Part shown: positions 6,874 through 13,814 of the stretch, one piece after another
Layout of the letters: the number at the start of each line of letters is the position of its first letter
Numbering within the stretch: position 1 is the first letter of the stretch
Origin: TCS-49 sp964442515
Lineage (GTDB): Bacteria > Campylobacterota > Campylobacteria > Campylobacterales > Sulfurovaceae
NCBI GenBank assembly: GCA_964442515.1
Contig: CAYUAC010000039.1
Span: 1 to 16,359, forward strand
Length of the DNA stretch: 16,359 bases
Reading direction: 5' to 3'
The notes under the pieces: model-generated
Database searches by the model: none
What the model was told of the DNA's origin: nothing
Seen by the model: the letters and a program-made list of their open reading frames with translations, nothing else
Position numbers and translations under genes: made by a program

Positions 6874-7310
6874 TAAAAGGGCCTTATGATTACCAAGATG
6901 ACGATGAAGATTGCCAGAATGGTGGGCACTTCATTGTACATGCGGAAAAATTTGCCGCTTTTGTCGCAGACGCCCCCGGCCAGTTTTTTCCGCAGGCTGT
7001 TTAAAGAAAAGTGATACGCGATCAAAAACACTGCCACCGTGATCTTGGCGTGCATCCAGCCCCCTCCCTGCAGCAGGCTTGGCATCATAATAAGCATCAG
7101 TATTCCCGTAATCACCGTAGCGATCATCGCCGGGTGGCCTATATACTTATAGAGTTTGTACTCCTGAATTTTGACCACGTCCACAAACCCTTTGTTGTCT
7201 TTGTTTTCGCTGTGGTAGACAAACAGGCGGGGCAGATAAAACAGCATCGCCATCCAGCTGAGAAAACTCAGAATATGCAAAACCTTTATCCAAAGATACC
7301 ATTCCATCAT
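6873..7310 (-). CDS. hemJ: Protoporphyrinogen IX oxidase HemJ
   Basis: A 145-residue inner-membrane protein of the HemJ (UPF0093) family, which oxidises protoporphyrinogen IX to protoporphyrin IX, the penultimate step of haem synthesis, passing electrons to the respiratory chain. About four hydrophobic segments are seen (6-27, 58-78, 87-103, 127-143). Family features are H12 in LHILSFLSWMA, FYLPRLFVYH (24-33), WMHAKI (85-90, with H87 and K89) and FFRMYNEVPT (121-130). His and Lys residues like these are known to be essential and haem-linked in the family. The ATG directly follows the chemoreceptor's TAA; its ribosome site GGGAGG lies in the last codons of that gene. With hemB and hemN nearby it is the third haem-synthesis gene in the window. 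Confidence 0.93.
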   Translation of the reverse strand: MMEWYLWIKVLHILSFLSWMAMLFYLPRLFVYHSENKDNKGFVDVVKIQEYKLYKYIGHPAMIATVITGILMLIMMPSLLQGGGWMHAKITVAVFLIAYHFSLNSLRKKLAGGVCDKSGKFFRMYNEVPTILAIFIVILVIIRPF

Positions 7311-8774
7311 TTAACCTCCCAGGCTTAATTCATTCATTTTTGCTTTTTCATCCAGCATATCATCGAGTATATCAAAGAGTTTGGTACTGGAATCTTCCAT
7401 CACTTGAAAGTTTTCGATAATATCGTATTCTGATTTGACTACCCCTTCATGGCGCATCAGATCGATATTTTTGCGCACCTGTTCATGCACTTGTATATGC
7501 GGGTTTTCAAGCTGTTTGTACGCTTTTGTGTTGCCAAAGCGTTCTTTGCCGTCGGCGTAATACCACTGTCCCAGACGGCACTGGGTATGATCGGTGATTT
7601 CACTGTCGGTTTTTTCATTGATGACGGTGGAATACGCGTTGGATTTGAAGATAATATGATCGATTTTCACCAGTGTCGTATAATTAAAATCCTCAAAATG
7701 CTCCGCGATCTTGGCGCTTTTGTTGGCATCGTCGTTAAAGGTTTGCAGCGTGGCTTCAAAATCGCTGATCTCTTTGCTGGATTCTTCGGCTATGGTGTTG
7801 ATCTCTTCGCTGGTTTCCAGTATTCCGCCCGATTCCTGCTGCAGCGTCTGCATGGTGATGCTGATTTCACTGGTGGCTTTCTGCGTCCGCTCGGCCAGTT
7901 TCCTCACCTCATCGGCAACCACGGCAAACCCTCTGCCGTGTTCGCCCGCGCGGGCTGCTTCAATGGCGGCATTCAAAGCCAGCAGATTGGTCTGATCGGC
8001 AATATCTTTGATCAGGTTGACCACTGAAGTGACCTCTTCGGTACGCTGTGACAGCGATCCGATCGCTTCGGTGCTGCCCGCGATCAGTTCGGCCAGGTGT
8101 GAAATGCGCGCGGCCAGATCGTTGGTCACGTTCATGCTTTCGTTGGATTTTTTCGCCGTGGATTCGCTCATCTGCGTAATCTGTTTGATATCTTCAAGGC
8201 TTCCGGTAACGGCCTGCTGCACTTTCATCAGGTTGCCCTGGATGCCGCCGCCGGTTTGCTGGAACTTGTGCGACATATGGGATTTAACCCCCGCTTTCTG
8301 ACCGGCAATCACCCCGTCAACGCCTTTGGCCACAAACCCGGCGCTGGAGTTAAACTTGCCTTTCATCCCGTGGGGATCGATATTTCTGTAGGTATTGCCG
8401 TGGCTTGCCTCATACACCGAGGTTTCGGTATCGCGCATAAACGCTTCTATCTGGTCAAGCAGGTCGTTGATATTCCACGCCGTTTTGCCGAGGGGATCAT
8501 TGGGGTCGATTTGTGTAATCCTGCCCTCCAGATGCCCCTGCGCGGCCTGATTGGTAACTTCTTCCAGTTTCTCTTTGAGGCGTTTGTTGACCATAATCGT
8601 TCCGGCTTTGGCGCCAAACATTCCGCCAAAAGCCAGACCAAAAGCCAGCGCCGATCCGCCGAGCCAGTCCAGACCCGTTATCATTATATACGTCCCCACT
8701 CCGGCTAACGCGGCGGCGTAGATGAGCGTGCGGGTATTAATCGCCTTTTTGCAGCTGTGCAACATATTCGTCAT
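7311..8774 (-). CDS. Membrane chemoreceptor lacking a periplasmic domain, with C-terminal CZB domain (CetA-like)
   Basis: 487 residues. Two hydrophobic segments (about 17-34 and 39-60) are separated by a turn of only a few residues, so there is no periplasmic ligand domain. Next come a HAMP-like region and the segment LGKTAWNINDLLDQIEAF (95-112) typical of Aer/CetA-type transducers, then the MCP signalling domain with hairpin-tip NLLALNAAIEAARAGEHGRGFAVVADEVRKLAERTQ (263-298). Residues about 360-445 form a CZB (chemoreceptor zinc-binding) domain with the full ligand set H373, C399 (in HTQCRLGQWY), H426 and H430; spacings 27 and 4 for the last three match known CZB proteins such as DgcZ. The upstream PAS gene overlaps it by 38 nt, so it probably receives its signal from that protein, as CetA does from CetB. 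AAGGAG lies 6 nt before the chosen ATG; a second ATG is three codons in. Confidence 0.93.
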   Translation of the reverse strand: MTNMLHSCKKAINTRTLIYAAALAGVGTYIMITGLDWLGGSALAFGLAFGGMFGAKAGTIMVNKRLKEKLEEVTNQAAQGHLEGRITQIDPNDPLGKTAWNINDLLDQIEAFMRDTETSVYEASHGNTYRNIDPHGMKGKFNSSAGFVAKGVDGVIAGQKAGVKSHMSHKFQQTGGGIQGNLMKVQQAVTGSLEDIKQITQMSESTAKKSNESMNVTNDLAARISHLAELIAGSTEAIGSLSQRTEEVTSVVNLIKDIADQTNLLALNAAIEAARAGEHGRGFAVVADEVRKLAERTQKATSEISITMQTLQQESGGILETSEEINTIAEESSKEISDFEATLQTFNDDANKSAKIAEHFEDFNYTTLVKIDHIIFKSNAYSTVINEKTDSEITDHTQCRLGQWYYADGKERFGNTKAYKQLENPHIQVHEQVRKNIDLMRHEGVVKSEYDIIENFQVMEDSSTKLFDILDDMLDEKAKMNELSLGG

Positions 8775-9255
8775 AACTTACTCCTTTTTGCTCTAACAGC
8801 GAATCTAAATAGCGCATACTTTCTTCCATGCCGCCGTTTTTTTCTTTTTGCAGCAGGGTTTCATACAGTTTTTCTATTGTCTCAACGGCTTTTTGCGCGG
8901 GTTTGCGCCGTACCGAGTAATACCCCAGCACCTTTCCGTTTGCGTCGGTGGAAGCCGTGACGTTGGCATACACCCAGTAGTGGCCGCCGTCTTTGCACAG
9001 GTTGATGACAAAAGCAAAAATCTCTTTTTTTGCTTTCACCCTGTCCCACAGCAGTTTGAAAATAACGCGGGGCATTTTGGGGTGGCGCACGATATTGTGG
9101 GCTTTGCCCAGCAGCTCTGCTTCGCTGTACCCGGCCAAATCGATAAAGATACGGTTACAGTAGGTCAGTTTGCCTTTGAGATCGGTTTTTGAGACGATAA
9201 AATCGTTTGCGTCCAGTTTTTTTTCCCGGCCTGTGGGCGTGATTGTTTGTTTCAT
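8737..9255 (-). CDS. PAS-domain energy-taxis sensor, Aer/CetB-like
   Basis: 172 residues from the ATG at 9255; the open frame extends 35 codons upstream but that part is Arg/Gln-rich, covers the 3' end of the previous gene and has no PAS homology. Residues 15-118 form an Aer-type PAS domain: SKTDLKGKLTYCNRIF, AGYSEAELLGKAHNIVRHP (41-59), W70, KDGGHYWVYANV (88-99) and GYYSVRRKP (111-119). Residues equivalent to Aer N34, R57, H58 and W70 fall at the same numbers, so FAD binding is likely; Aer D60 is K60 here. The tail (120-172) is helical. There is no membrane anchor or signalling domain, so it needs a partner, evidently the overlapping receptor. AAGGAG lies 11 nt before the ATG, a slightly long spacing. 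Confidence 0.9.
   Translation of the reverse strand: MKQTITPTGREKKLDANDFIVSKTDLKGKLTYCNRIFIDLAGYSEAELLGKAHNIVRHPKMPRVIFKLLWDRVKAKKEIFAFVINLCKDGGHYWVYANVTASTDANGKVLGYYSVRRKPAQKAVETIEKLYETLLQKEKNGGMEESMRYLDSLLEQKGVSYDEYVAQLQKGD
8781..8789 (-). promoter_or_regulatory. Strong Shine-Dalgarno for the chemoreceptor, inside the PAS gene
   Basis: The minus strand reads AAAAAGGAG ending 6 nt before the ATG at 8774. It decides between the two in-frame ATGs (8774 and 8765) in favour of the upstream one, and lies within the last 50 nt of the PAS coding sequence, so this stretch serves both genes. Confidence 0.75.
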
Positions 9256-9272
9256 GGTTGTAAAAACTCCTT

Positions 9273-9473
9273 TTATTGCATACACTCTTTGCTGCAGTAA
9301 TATTTGCCGTCTTTGATGTAGGCATCTTCTACGGAGGTAAAAACGCCGCATCTGCTGCATTCCACCATATCCTGGGCTCCGCCCTCTTTCTTTTTGCCGC
9401 CGATACTTTTCTTTTTAAAAAAGATAAAATATACTGCTAAAAGCGCAGCGGCGGTAAAGAGAATCTTAAGCAT
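9273..9473 (-). CDS. Small membrane-anchored zinc-ribbon-like protein (PP0621-like)
   Basis: 66 residues: an N-terminal hydrophobic helix (3-19), a Lys/Gly-rich linker (20-32), then VECSRCG with C39/C42 and YYCSKEC with C60/C64, a CxxC-17-CxxxC pattern suited to one zinc. This anchor plus C-terminal ribbon plan matches proteins annotated as the PP0621 family, whose function is unknown to me. The ATG overlaps the rsmG stop by 8 nt (ATGCTTAA), and the PAS gene starts 17 nt after its stop, so it is co-transcribed. The domain should face the cytoplasm or periplasm depending on insertion; the Lys-rich linker after the helix favours cytoplasm. Confidence 0.78.
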   Translation of the reverse strand: MLKILFTAAALLAVYFIFFKKKSIGGKKKEGGAQDMVECSRCGVFTSVEDAYIKDGKYYCSKECMQ

Positions 9474-9996
9474 CTGTTGCCTTTATAAAAAGATATTTTC
9501 GCATATTGTAACTGCTGATGGTATAATCAAGGCTTAATCCCTCAAGTTCGCTTTCAACTTCGCTGCCTTTGTACAAAAGGTAACACGTGCCCGGCCCCGA
9601 ACGCTCGCGGCTGATTTCGAGCAAAACCTCCACCCTGGCCACCGCCCGCGAAACGATGCAGTCAAATACGCCCTCAATCTCCTGGACCCGCTTTGGTGCC
9701 ACGGTTACGTTTTGTAATCCCAGCTTTCTGACAGCCGTTTTTAAAAACGATGCCTTTTTGCCCGCAGGTTCGCAAAGAGTAAAGGCAGTGTCCGGGCAGG
9801 CCATCGCCAGTATCAGTCCGGGAAACCCCGCTCCGCTGCCGATATCCAAAACCGTGCGCGCATCCTGCAGATAGGCTTTGGGGTGCAGCGAATCGTCGAT
9901 ATTGTCCATCACTTCACGTCTGCTTTTGGCTCCGCTGAGGTTGTGGACTGTGTTCCATCGCAGCAGTAGATCGGCAAACTGTTCGTATCTGTTCAC
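9466..9996 (-). CDS. rsmG: 16S rRNA (guanine(527)-N(7))-methyltransferase RsmG
   Basis: A 176-residue SAM-dependent methyltransferase (old name GidB) modifying G527 in the 530 loop of 16S rRNA. Motifs: LLLRWNTVHNLSGAKSR near the N-terminus (10-26), the SAM loop VLDIGSGAGFPGLILA (49-64), LCEPAGKKASFLKT (a GidB-typical motif), VAPKRVQEIEG and FDCIVSRAVA. It is a little shorter than the E. coli protein, as is usual in Campylobacterota. The GTG start overlaps the ribA TGA (GTGA), so translation is coupled to ribA. In some bacteria loss of this methyltransferase gives low-level streptomycin resistance. Confidence 0.96.
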   Translation of the reverse strand: MNRYEQFADLLLRWNTVHNLSGAKSRREVMDNIDDSLHPKAYLQDARTVLDIGSGAGFPGLILAMACPDTAFTLCEPAGKKASFLKTAVRKLGLQNVTVAPKRVQEIEGVFDCIVSRAVARVEVLLEISRERSGPGTCYLLYKGSEVESELEGLSLDYTISSYNMRKYLFIKATDA

Positions 9997-10569
9997 AGCA
10001 GGTGCCCCATCTGCTGCTTTTTGGTATCCAGGTAGCAGCGGTTGTGCTTATTGACCTGGGTAATGGCGGGAATTCGCTCGGTGATTTGCACGCAGTTTTG
10101 CACGACTTTTATTTTGGCGGGGTTATTGGTGATGAGTTTGACCCTGTCTACACCAAGATCGGCGAAGATGGAACAGATCACTTCATAGGTGCGCTCATCG
10201 GCTTTGAAACCAAGCTTGTGGTTGGCTTCGATGGTGTTATACCCCCGATCTTGCAGCGCGTACGCGTTGACCTTGTTTAAAAGGCCGATATTGCGCCCCT
10301 CCTGACGGTGATAAATCNNNNNNNNNNATGCCGCCCTCTTTTGCGATCAAATCCAGCGCCAGGTGCAGCTGATTGGCGCAATCGCATTTCAAACTGCCCA
10401 TCGTATCACCGGTGAGGCATTCGGAATGGATACGCACCAGCGGGTTTTGAAGCTTGGCGAAGTTTTTGCTCATAAGTACCAGATGTTCCTGATTGTTTTG
10501 TTTATAGACTTTGATATCAAAATCACCGTGTTTGGTCGGAAGATTCGCCGTCTCTGAGACTTCGATCAT
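9993..10569 (-). CDS. ribA: GTP cyclohydrolase II, interrupted by a 10-N gap
   Basis: First enzyme of riboflavin synthesis, converting GTP to 2,5-diamino-6-ribosylamino-pyrimidinone 5'-phosphate, formate and pyrophosphate. Before the gap are VRIHSECLTGDTMGSLKCDC with the zinc ligands C51, C62 and C64; after it, in another frame, come YHRQEGRNIGL with the catalytic arginine region, NKVNAYALQDRGYNTIEANHKLGF and the C-terminus LDTKKQQMGHLL. The two parts are complementary pieces of one RibA of about 190 residues, stand-alone and not fused to RibB. The frame change comes only from the placeholder length: a true gap of 3 nt would give the family's GMVIY...RQEGR. AAGGA precedes the ATG at 10569. 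It heads the minus-strand operon and is divergent from hemB. Confidence 0.93.
10318..10327. other. Short assembly gap, 10 N, within ribA
   Basis: Ten N inside the catalytic region of ribA. The flanking frames are compatible only with a missing length divisible by three, so ten is a placeholder and not a measured size. No biological frameshift should be inferred. Confidence 0.97.
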
Positions 10570-10612
10570 TTAAAATAATCCTTATATTTAAAAAATTTTT
10601 TAACTTTTGCAG

Positions 10613-10618
10613 TTTATA
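10613..10618 (-). promoter_or_regulatory. Candidate -10 box for the ribA operon
   Basis: The minus strand reads TATAAA, two to three dozen bases upstream of a plausible ribA leader (start near 10606, leader about 37 nt). It overlaps the opposite-strand TATAAT of the hemB side. The whole region 10570-10680 is AT-rich, so chance matches are likely and this call is weak. Confidence 0.3.
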
Positions 10619-10620
10619 AT
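10615..10620 (+). promoter_or_regulatory. Likely -10 box for the hemB operon
   Basis: A perfect TATAAT on the plus strand in the ribA-hemB spacer. A start near 10627 leaves a leader of about 97 nt before the hemB ATG. Two weaker TTATAG matches at 10653-10658 and 10672-10677 could give shorter leaders. No clear -35 box is present. It would drive hemB, argF, the cytochrome and hemN. Confidence 0.45.
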
Positions 10621-10723
10621 CTTTTTTGTGTTAGAATTAGCTTATTGTCCTGTTATAGAAACCCTTTGAAATTATAGCATAGTGGCACTAACAGCAACGT
10701 TTATTTCAGAACAAGGATGGTTG

Positions 10724-11701
10724 ATGGCGTACAGTTTCAGACGAAAACGGCTTCATCCGGTGATGCGCTCACTGGTCAGAGAAACCCGTGTGGATATAGA
10801 AGACTTTATCTATCCGCTTTTTATTATCGAAGGCACAAACAGACAAAACCACGTTTCCTCACTGCCGGGGGTCAGCCAGATGAGTATCGATCTGGCGATC
10901 AGGGAGTGCCAAGAGCTTAAAGAGCTTGGAATCTATTCGGTTTTGCTTTTTGGCATCCCCGATACAAAAGACAGCGTGGGCAGCGACGCGCTGTGTGAGC
11001 ACGGGCTTATGGCCCGCGCGGTCAGCCAGATCAAAGCCGCACACCCGGATATGTTTGTCATCACCGATCTGTGCTTTTGCGAATATACCGACCACGGCCA
11101 CTGCGGGGTCATGGACGCAAAGCTTGAAACGGTCGATAACGATATCACGCTGGACAATCTGCAAACCCAGGCGCTGATACACGCAAAAGCGGGTGTCGAT
11201 ATGATCGCGCCAAGCGGAATGATGGACGGCAGTATCCAAAGCCTGCGAGACGCGCTTGATACCAGCGGATATTCCCACCTGCCCGTTATGGCGTATTCAA
11301 CCAAGTTTGCCAGCAGTTATTACGGCCCTTTTCGGGACGTGGCCGAATCCGCACCCAGCTACGGAGACCGCAAAAGCTATCAGATGGATCCGGCAAACGC
11401 CAGGGAAGCCCTGAGCGAGAGTATCGAGGATGAGTTGCAAGGAGCCGATATCCTGATGGTCAAGCCCGCCCTTGCGTATATGGATGTGATTAAAAACATT
11501 AAAGATAACACTTCCCTGCCCCTGGCGGTATACAACGTCAGCGGCGAATACGCGATGCTGCACGCGGCAAAAGCGGCGGGCGTTATCGATTATGAGCAGG
11601 TGCTTGCCGAAACGATGCTTGGCTTTAAACGCGCGGGGGCCGACATCATTATCTCTTATCACGCCAAAGATATGGCAAAACTGCTGGGAAAAGAAAAATG
11701 A
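10724..11701 (+). CDS. hemB: Delta-aminolevulinic acid dehydratase (porphobilinogen synthase)
   Basis: A 325-residue enzyme that condenses two 5-aminolevulinates into porphobilinogen, the second step of haem synthesis here. Active-site lysines are K194 (YSTKFASSYYGPFRD) and K247 (MVKPALAYMD), almost the same numbers as in E. coli. The zinc-type metal site is seen as C117, C119 and C127 in DLCFCEYTDHGHC, so it is the Zn-dependent class. I chose the ATG at 10724 (MAYSFRRKRLHP) because AAGGA lies 6 nt upstream and family homology starts there; an in-frame GTG at 10682 would add 14 residues of unlikely sequence. The TGA overlaps the argF ATG (ATGA), so the two are coupled. Confidence 0.96.
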   Translation: MAYSFRRKRLHPVMRSLVRETRVDIEDFIYPLFIIEGTNRQNHVSSLPGVSQMSIDLAIRECQELKELGIYSVLLFGIPDTKDSVGSDALCEHGLMARAVSQIKAAHPDMFVITDLCFCEYTDHGHCGVMDAKLETVDNDITLDNLQTQALIHAKAGVDMIAPSGMMDGSIQSLRDALDTSGYSHLPVMAYSTKFASSYYGPFRDVAESAPSYGDRKSYQMDPANAREALSESIEDELQGADILMVKPALAYMDVIKNIKDNTSLPLAVYNVSGEYAMLHAAKAAGVIDYEQVLAETMLGFKRAGADIIISYHAKDMAKLLGKEK

Positions 11702-12627
11702 AACATTTTTTAACGCTTAAAGAGTTCAGCAAAGAACAGCTGCTTGAAATCATCGATCTGGCCGTGCATATCAAAGCCCAGACAAAAGCGGGAGACAAGG
11801 TGCCTTATCTGGACCGCCAGAGCCTTGCTATGATCTTTGAGAAAAGTTCCACGCGCACCCGGGTAAGCTTTGAGACGGGCATCCATGAACTGGGCGGTAC
11901 GGGGCTGTTTCTGTCCAGCAAGGATATCCAGCTGGGACGGGGCGAACCGATGAAAGATACCGCGCGCGTGATTACGCGGATGGTGGATATGGTCATGATC
12001 CGCACCTTCAGCCAGGAAGGATTGGAAGAGTTTGCCCGGTATTCCAACGTCCCCGTTATCAACGGGTTGACCGATACGTATCATCCGGTGCAGCTGATGG
12101 CTGATTATCTGACCATGGTCGAACAGGGTAAGGGCAGCGACCCCAAAGTGGCTTATATCGGTGACGGCAACAATATGACCCACAGCTGGATGCTGCTGGC
12201 GGCGATTTTGGGGTTTGATCTGAATATCGCCACGCCAAAGGGGTATGAACCCTGCCGGAAAGTCAAAGAAGAAGCATTGGCACTGGCTGCGCAAAGCGGC
12301 GCGAAACTGCATTTTGGCAACGATCCCCGAGCGGCTGCAAACGGCTGTGACGTAATCACTACCGATACGTGGATATCTATGGGTCAGGAAGAGGAAAAGG
12401 AGCGGCGCATACGGGATTTTGACGGATTCATGGTCGATTCTGCACTGATGGGGCGGGCAAAGAAAGATGCTATATTTCTGCACTGTCTGCCGGCATACAG
12501 GGGCTATGAGGTCAGTGAAGAGGTTTTTGAAGGGCCTCAAAGCGTCGTTTTTGATGAAGCCGAAAACAGGTTACATGCGCAAAAAGCTATCATGGTATGG
12601 CTGGATAAAAAAAGGAGTGAATCGTGA
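11698..12627 (+). CDS. argF: Ornithine carbamoyltransferase
   Basis: A 309-residue cytosolic enzyme making citrulline from ornithine and carbamoyl phosphate in arginine synthesis. Signature motifs are the carbamoyl-phosphate loop STRTRVSF (51-58), HPVQLMADYLT (129-139), the ornithine-side segment DTWISMGQE (223-231) and HCLPAYRG (262-269). Length and order are normal and distinguish it from aspartate carbamoyltransferase. Its ATG overlaps the hemB stop and its TGA overlaps the GTG of the cytochrome gene. Its place between haem genes has no metabolic logic I can see but is, as I recall, conserved in Campylobacter. Confidence 0.97.
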   Translation: MKHFLTLKEFSKEQLLEIIDLAVHIKAQTKAGDKVPYLDRQSLAMIFEKSSTRTRVSFETGIHELGGTGLFLSSKDIQLGRGEPMKDTARVITRMVDMVMIRTFSQEGLEEFARYSNVPVINGLTDTYHPVQLMADYLTMVEQGKGSDPKVAYIGDGNNMTHSWMLLAAILGFDLNIATPKGYEPCRKVKEEALALAAQSGAKLHFGNDPRAAANGCDVITTDTWISMGQEEEKERRIRDFDGFMVDSALMGRAKKDAIFLHCLPAYRGYEVSEEVFEGPQSVVFDEAENRLHAQKAIMVWLDKKRSES

Positions 12628-13805
12628 AACTTGCCAAGATACCCCTTGTTGCCCTCAGCGCCCTTTTGCTGCAGGCGGCCGACATTGATCCCAAGTTTGC
12701 TTCAAGCGACAACTGCAAAGCCTGTCATGCCAGCATCACCCAGGAGTGGGAAACCTCCCTGCACGCCAAATCCCACTACAGCAAGAATGAACTCATCGAC
12801 AAAACAATCGATTACATGAGTATGCAGACAACGCTGCTGCGCGATCAGATCGTACTGAACTGTTCTAAATGCCACAACCCCAGAATCACCAAGGAAAAGA
12901 TGGGACTGTCTGAAATGTACTCGCAGGCATACGGCGGCAGCGGAGGCCAGACGCACAAAGAGATTACGTCCAAATACGCAAAAGACGGCGTCAACTGTAT
13001 CACTTGCCACAACGTCGACAAAATCCATGACAGCGACAACGCAAGATCACGGGGCAAAAAAACGGTGGAGTGGATGCCAAGCGGCATCATGGTAGGCCCC
13101 TTTAAAGATGCCAAATCCCCCTACCACAAAACCCAATACCGCTCCTTTTTCAAAGAAACGCCCAACAAACTGTGCAACGTATGCCACAAAACGGGTGAAA
13201 GCTACTACGGCCACAAAACCTGCGATACGAATCAGGAATACGCCGCCTCAGGCAGCGGGGAAAGCTGCGTATCGTGCCATATGGGCCAGCCCAAGATGCG
13301 CAAGCTGACCGATAACAAACTCAGCAACAAAAAACGCGAAAGCAGAAGCCACCTGTTTGCCGGCGCGCGCAACAGCGATATCGTCAAAGACGCCTTTTCA
13401 ATGGATGTCACCCAAAGCAGCGGCGAAGTCTTTATCAAGCTGGCAAACAAAGCCGCTCACAAGGTTCCCACCGGATACGGCAACAGGGTGATCAATACCC
13501 ATATTACTTTTTTAAACGCCCAAGAAGAGGTGATAACTAAAGAAACATACAGTATGCAGGCCCGTTTTGGCGACGGGGAAGGACAGGAGACAATCGCGCA
13601 GCTGGCAAAAGAAACCCTCAGCGATACCCGCTTAAAACCGGGTGAAAAACGCACGGTCTCTTTTGATAAACCTCAGGGCGCGACAAAAGCTTTGATTCAG
13701 ATACAATACCGCCTCATCGGAAAAAAATGGATCGAGGAACTTGGTATCAAAAGCAAAGAGTATACGCAAGGGTATACAATCAAACAAAAAAATATAAAGT
13801 TTTAA
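12624..13805 (+). CDS. Periplasmic pentaheme c-type cytochrome (cytochrome c554-like N-terminal part)
   Basis: 393 residues. A signal peptide (1-18, cleavage after LLLQA likely) sends it to the periplasm, where haem is attached. Five CxxCH sites are seen: C31-H35, C80-H84, C125-H129, C184-H188 and C215-H219. Several extra histidines (H47, H51, H111, H135, H168, H197) could be distal ligands. The haem part spans about 25-225; the rest (about 255-393) looks like a beta-sandwich with NKAAHKVPTGYGNR (275-288), a His-x-x-Pro-Thr-Gly motif found in other multihaem cytochromes. The layout fits cytochrome c554-type or related electron carriers; the partner and substrate are unknown. GTG start with GGAG 6 nt before, overlapping the argF TGA. 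hemN follows 9 nt after its stop, so haem supply and cytochrome share a transcript. Confidence 0.88.
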   Translation: MKLAKIPLVALSALLLQAADIDPKFASSDNCKACHASITQEWETSLHAKSHYSKNELIDKTIDYMSMQTTLLRDQIVLNCSKCHNPRITKEKMGLSEMYSQAYGGSGGQTHKEITSKYAKDGVNCITCHNVDKIHDSDNARSRGKKTVEWMPSGIMVGPFKDAKSPYHKTQYRSFFKETPNKLCNVCHKTGESYYGHKTCDTNQEYAASGSGESCVSCHMGQPKMRKLTDNKLSNKKRESRSHLFAGARNSDIVKDAFSMDVTQSSGEVFIKLANKAAHKVPTGYGNRVINTHITFLNAQEEVITKETYSMQARFGDGEGQETIAQLAKETLSDTRLKPGEKRTVSFDKPQGATKALIQIQYRLIGKKWIEELGIKSKEYTQGYTIKQKNIKF

Positions 13806-13814
13806 AGGATCGCG

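Noticed and set aside
9256..9360. 35-codon N-terminal extension of the PAS protein
   Set aside because: Arg/Gln-rich readthrough of the preceding gene's 3' end in another frame; PAS homology and ribosome site support 9255.
10590..10605. A-run/T-run inverted sequence (AAAAAATTTTTT-like) in the ribA-hemB spacer as a bidirectional terminator
   Set aside because: It lies between divergent gene starts, has no GC stem, and fits ordinary AT-rich promoter DNA.
10682..10723. N-terminal extension of hemB from a GTG at 10682
   Set aside because: No homology in the extra 14 residues and no ribosome site, while AAGGA stands 6 nt before the ATG at 10724.
11710..12540. A 276-codon minus-strand open frame across argF
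   Set aside because: Antisense to argF with all its signature motifs; no family features of its own.
13214..13226. Possible sixth haem site around GHKTC in the cytochrome
   Set aside because: No CxxCH, CxxxCH or other accepted variant is formed; the single Cys is followed by DTN.
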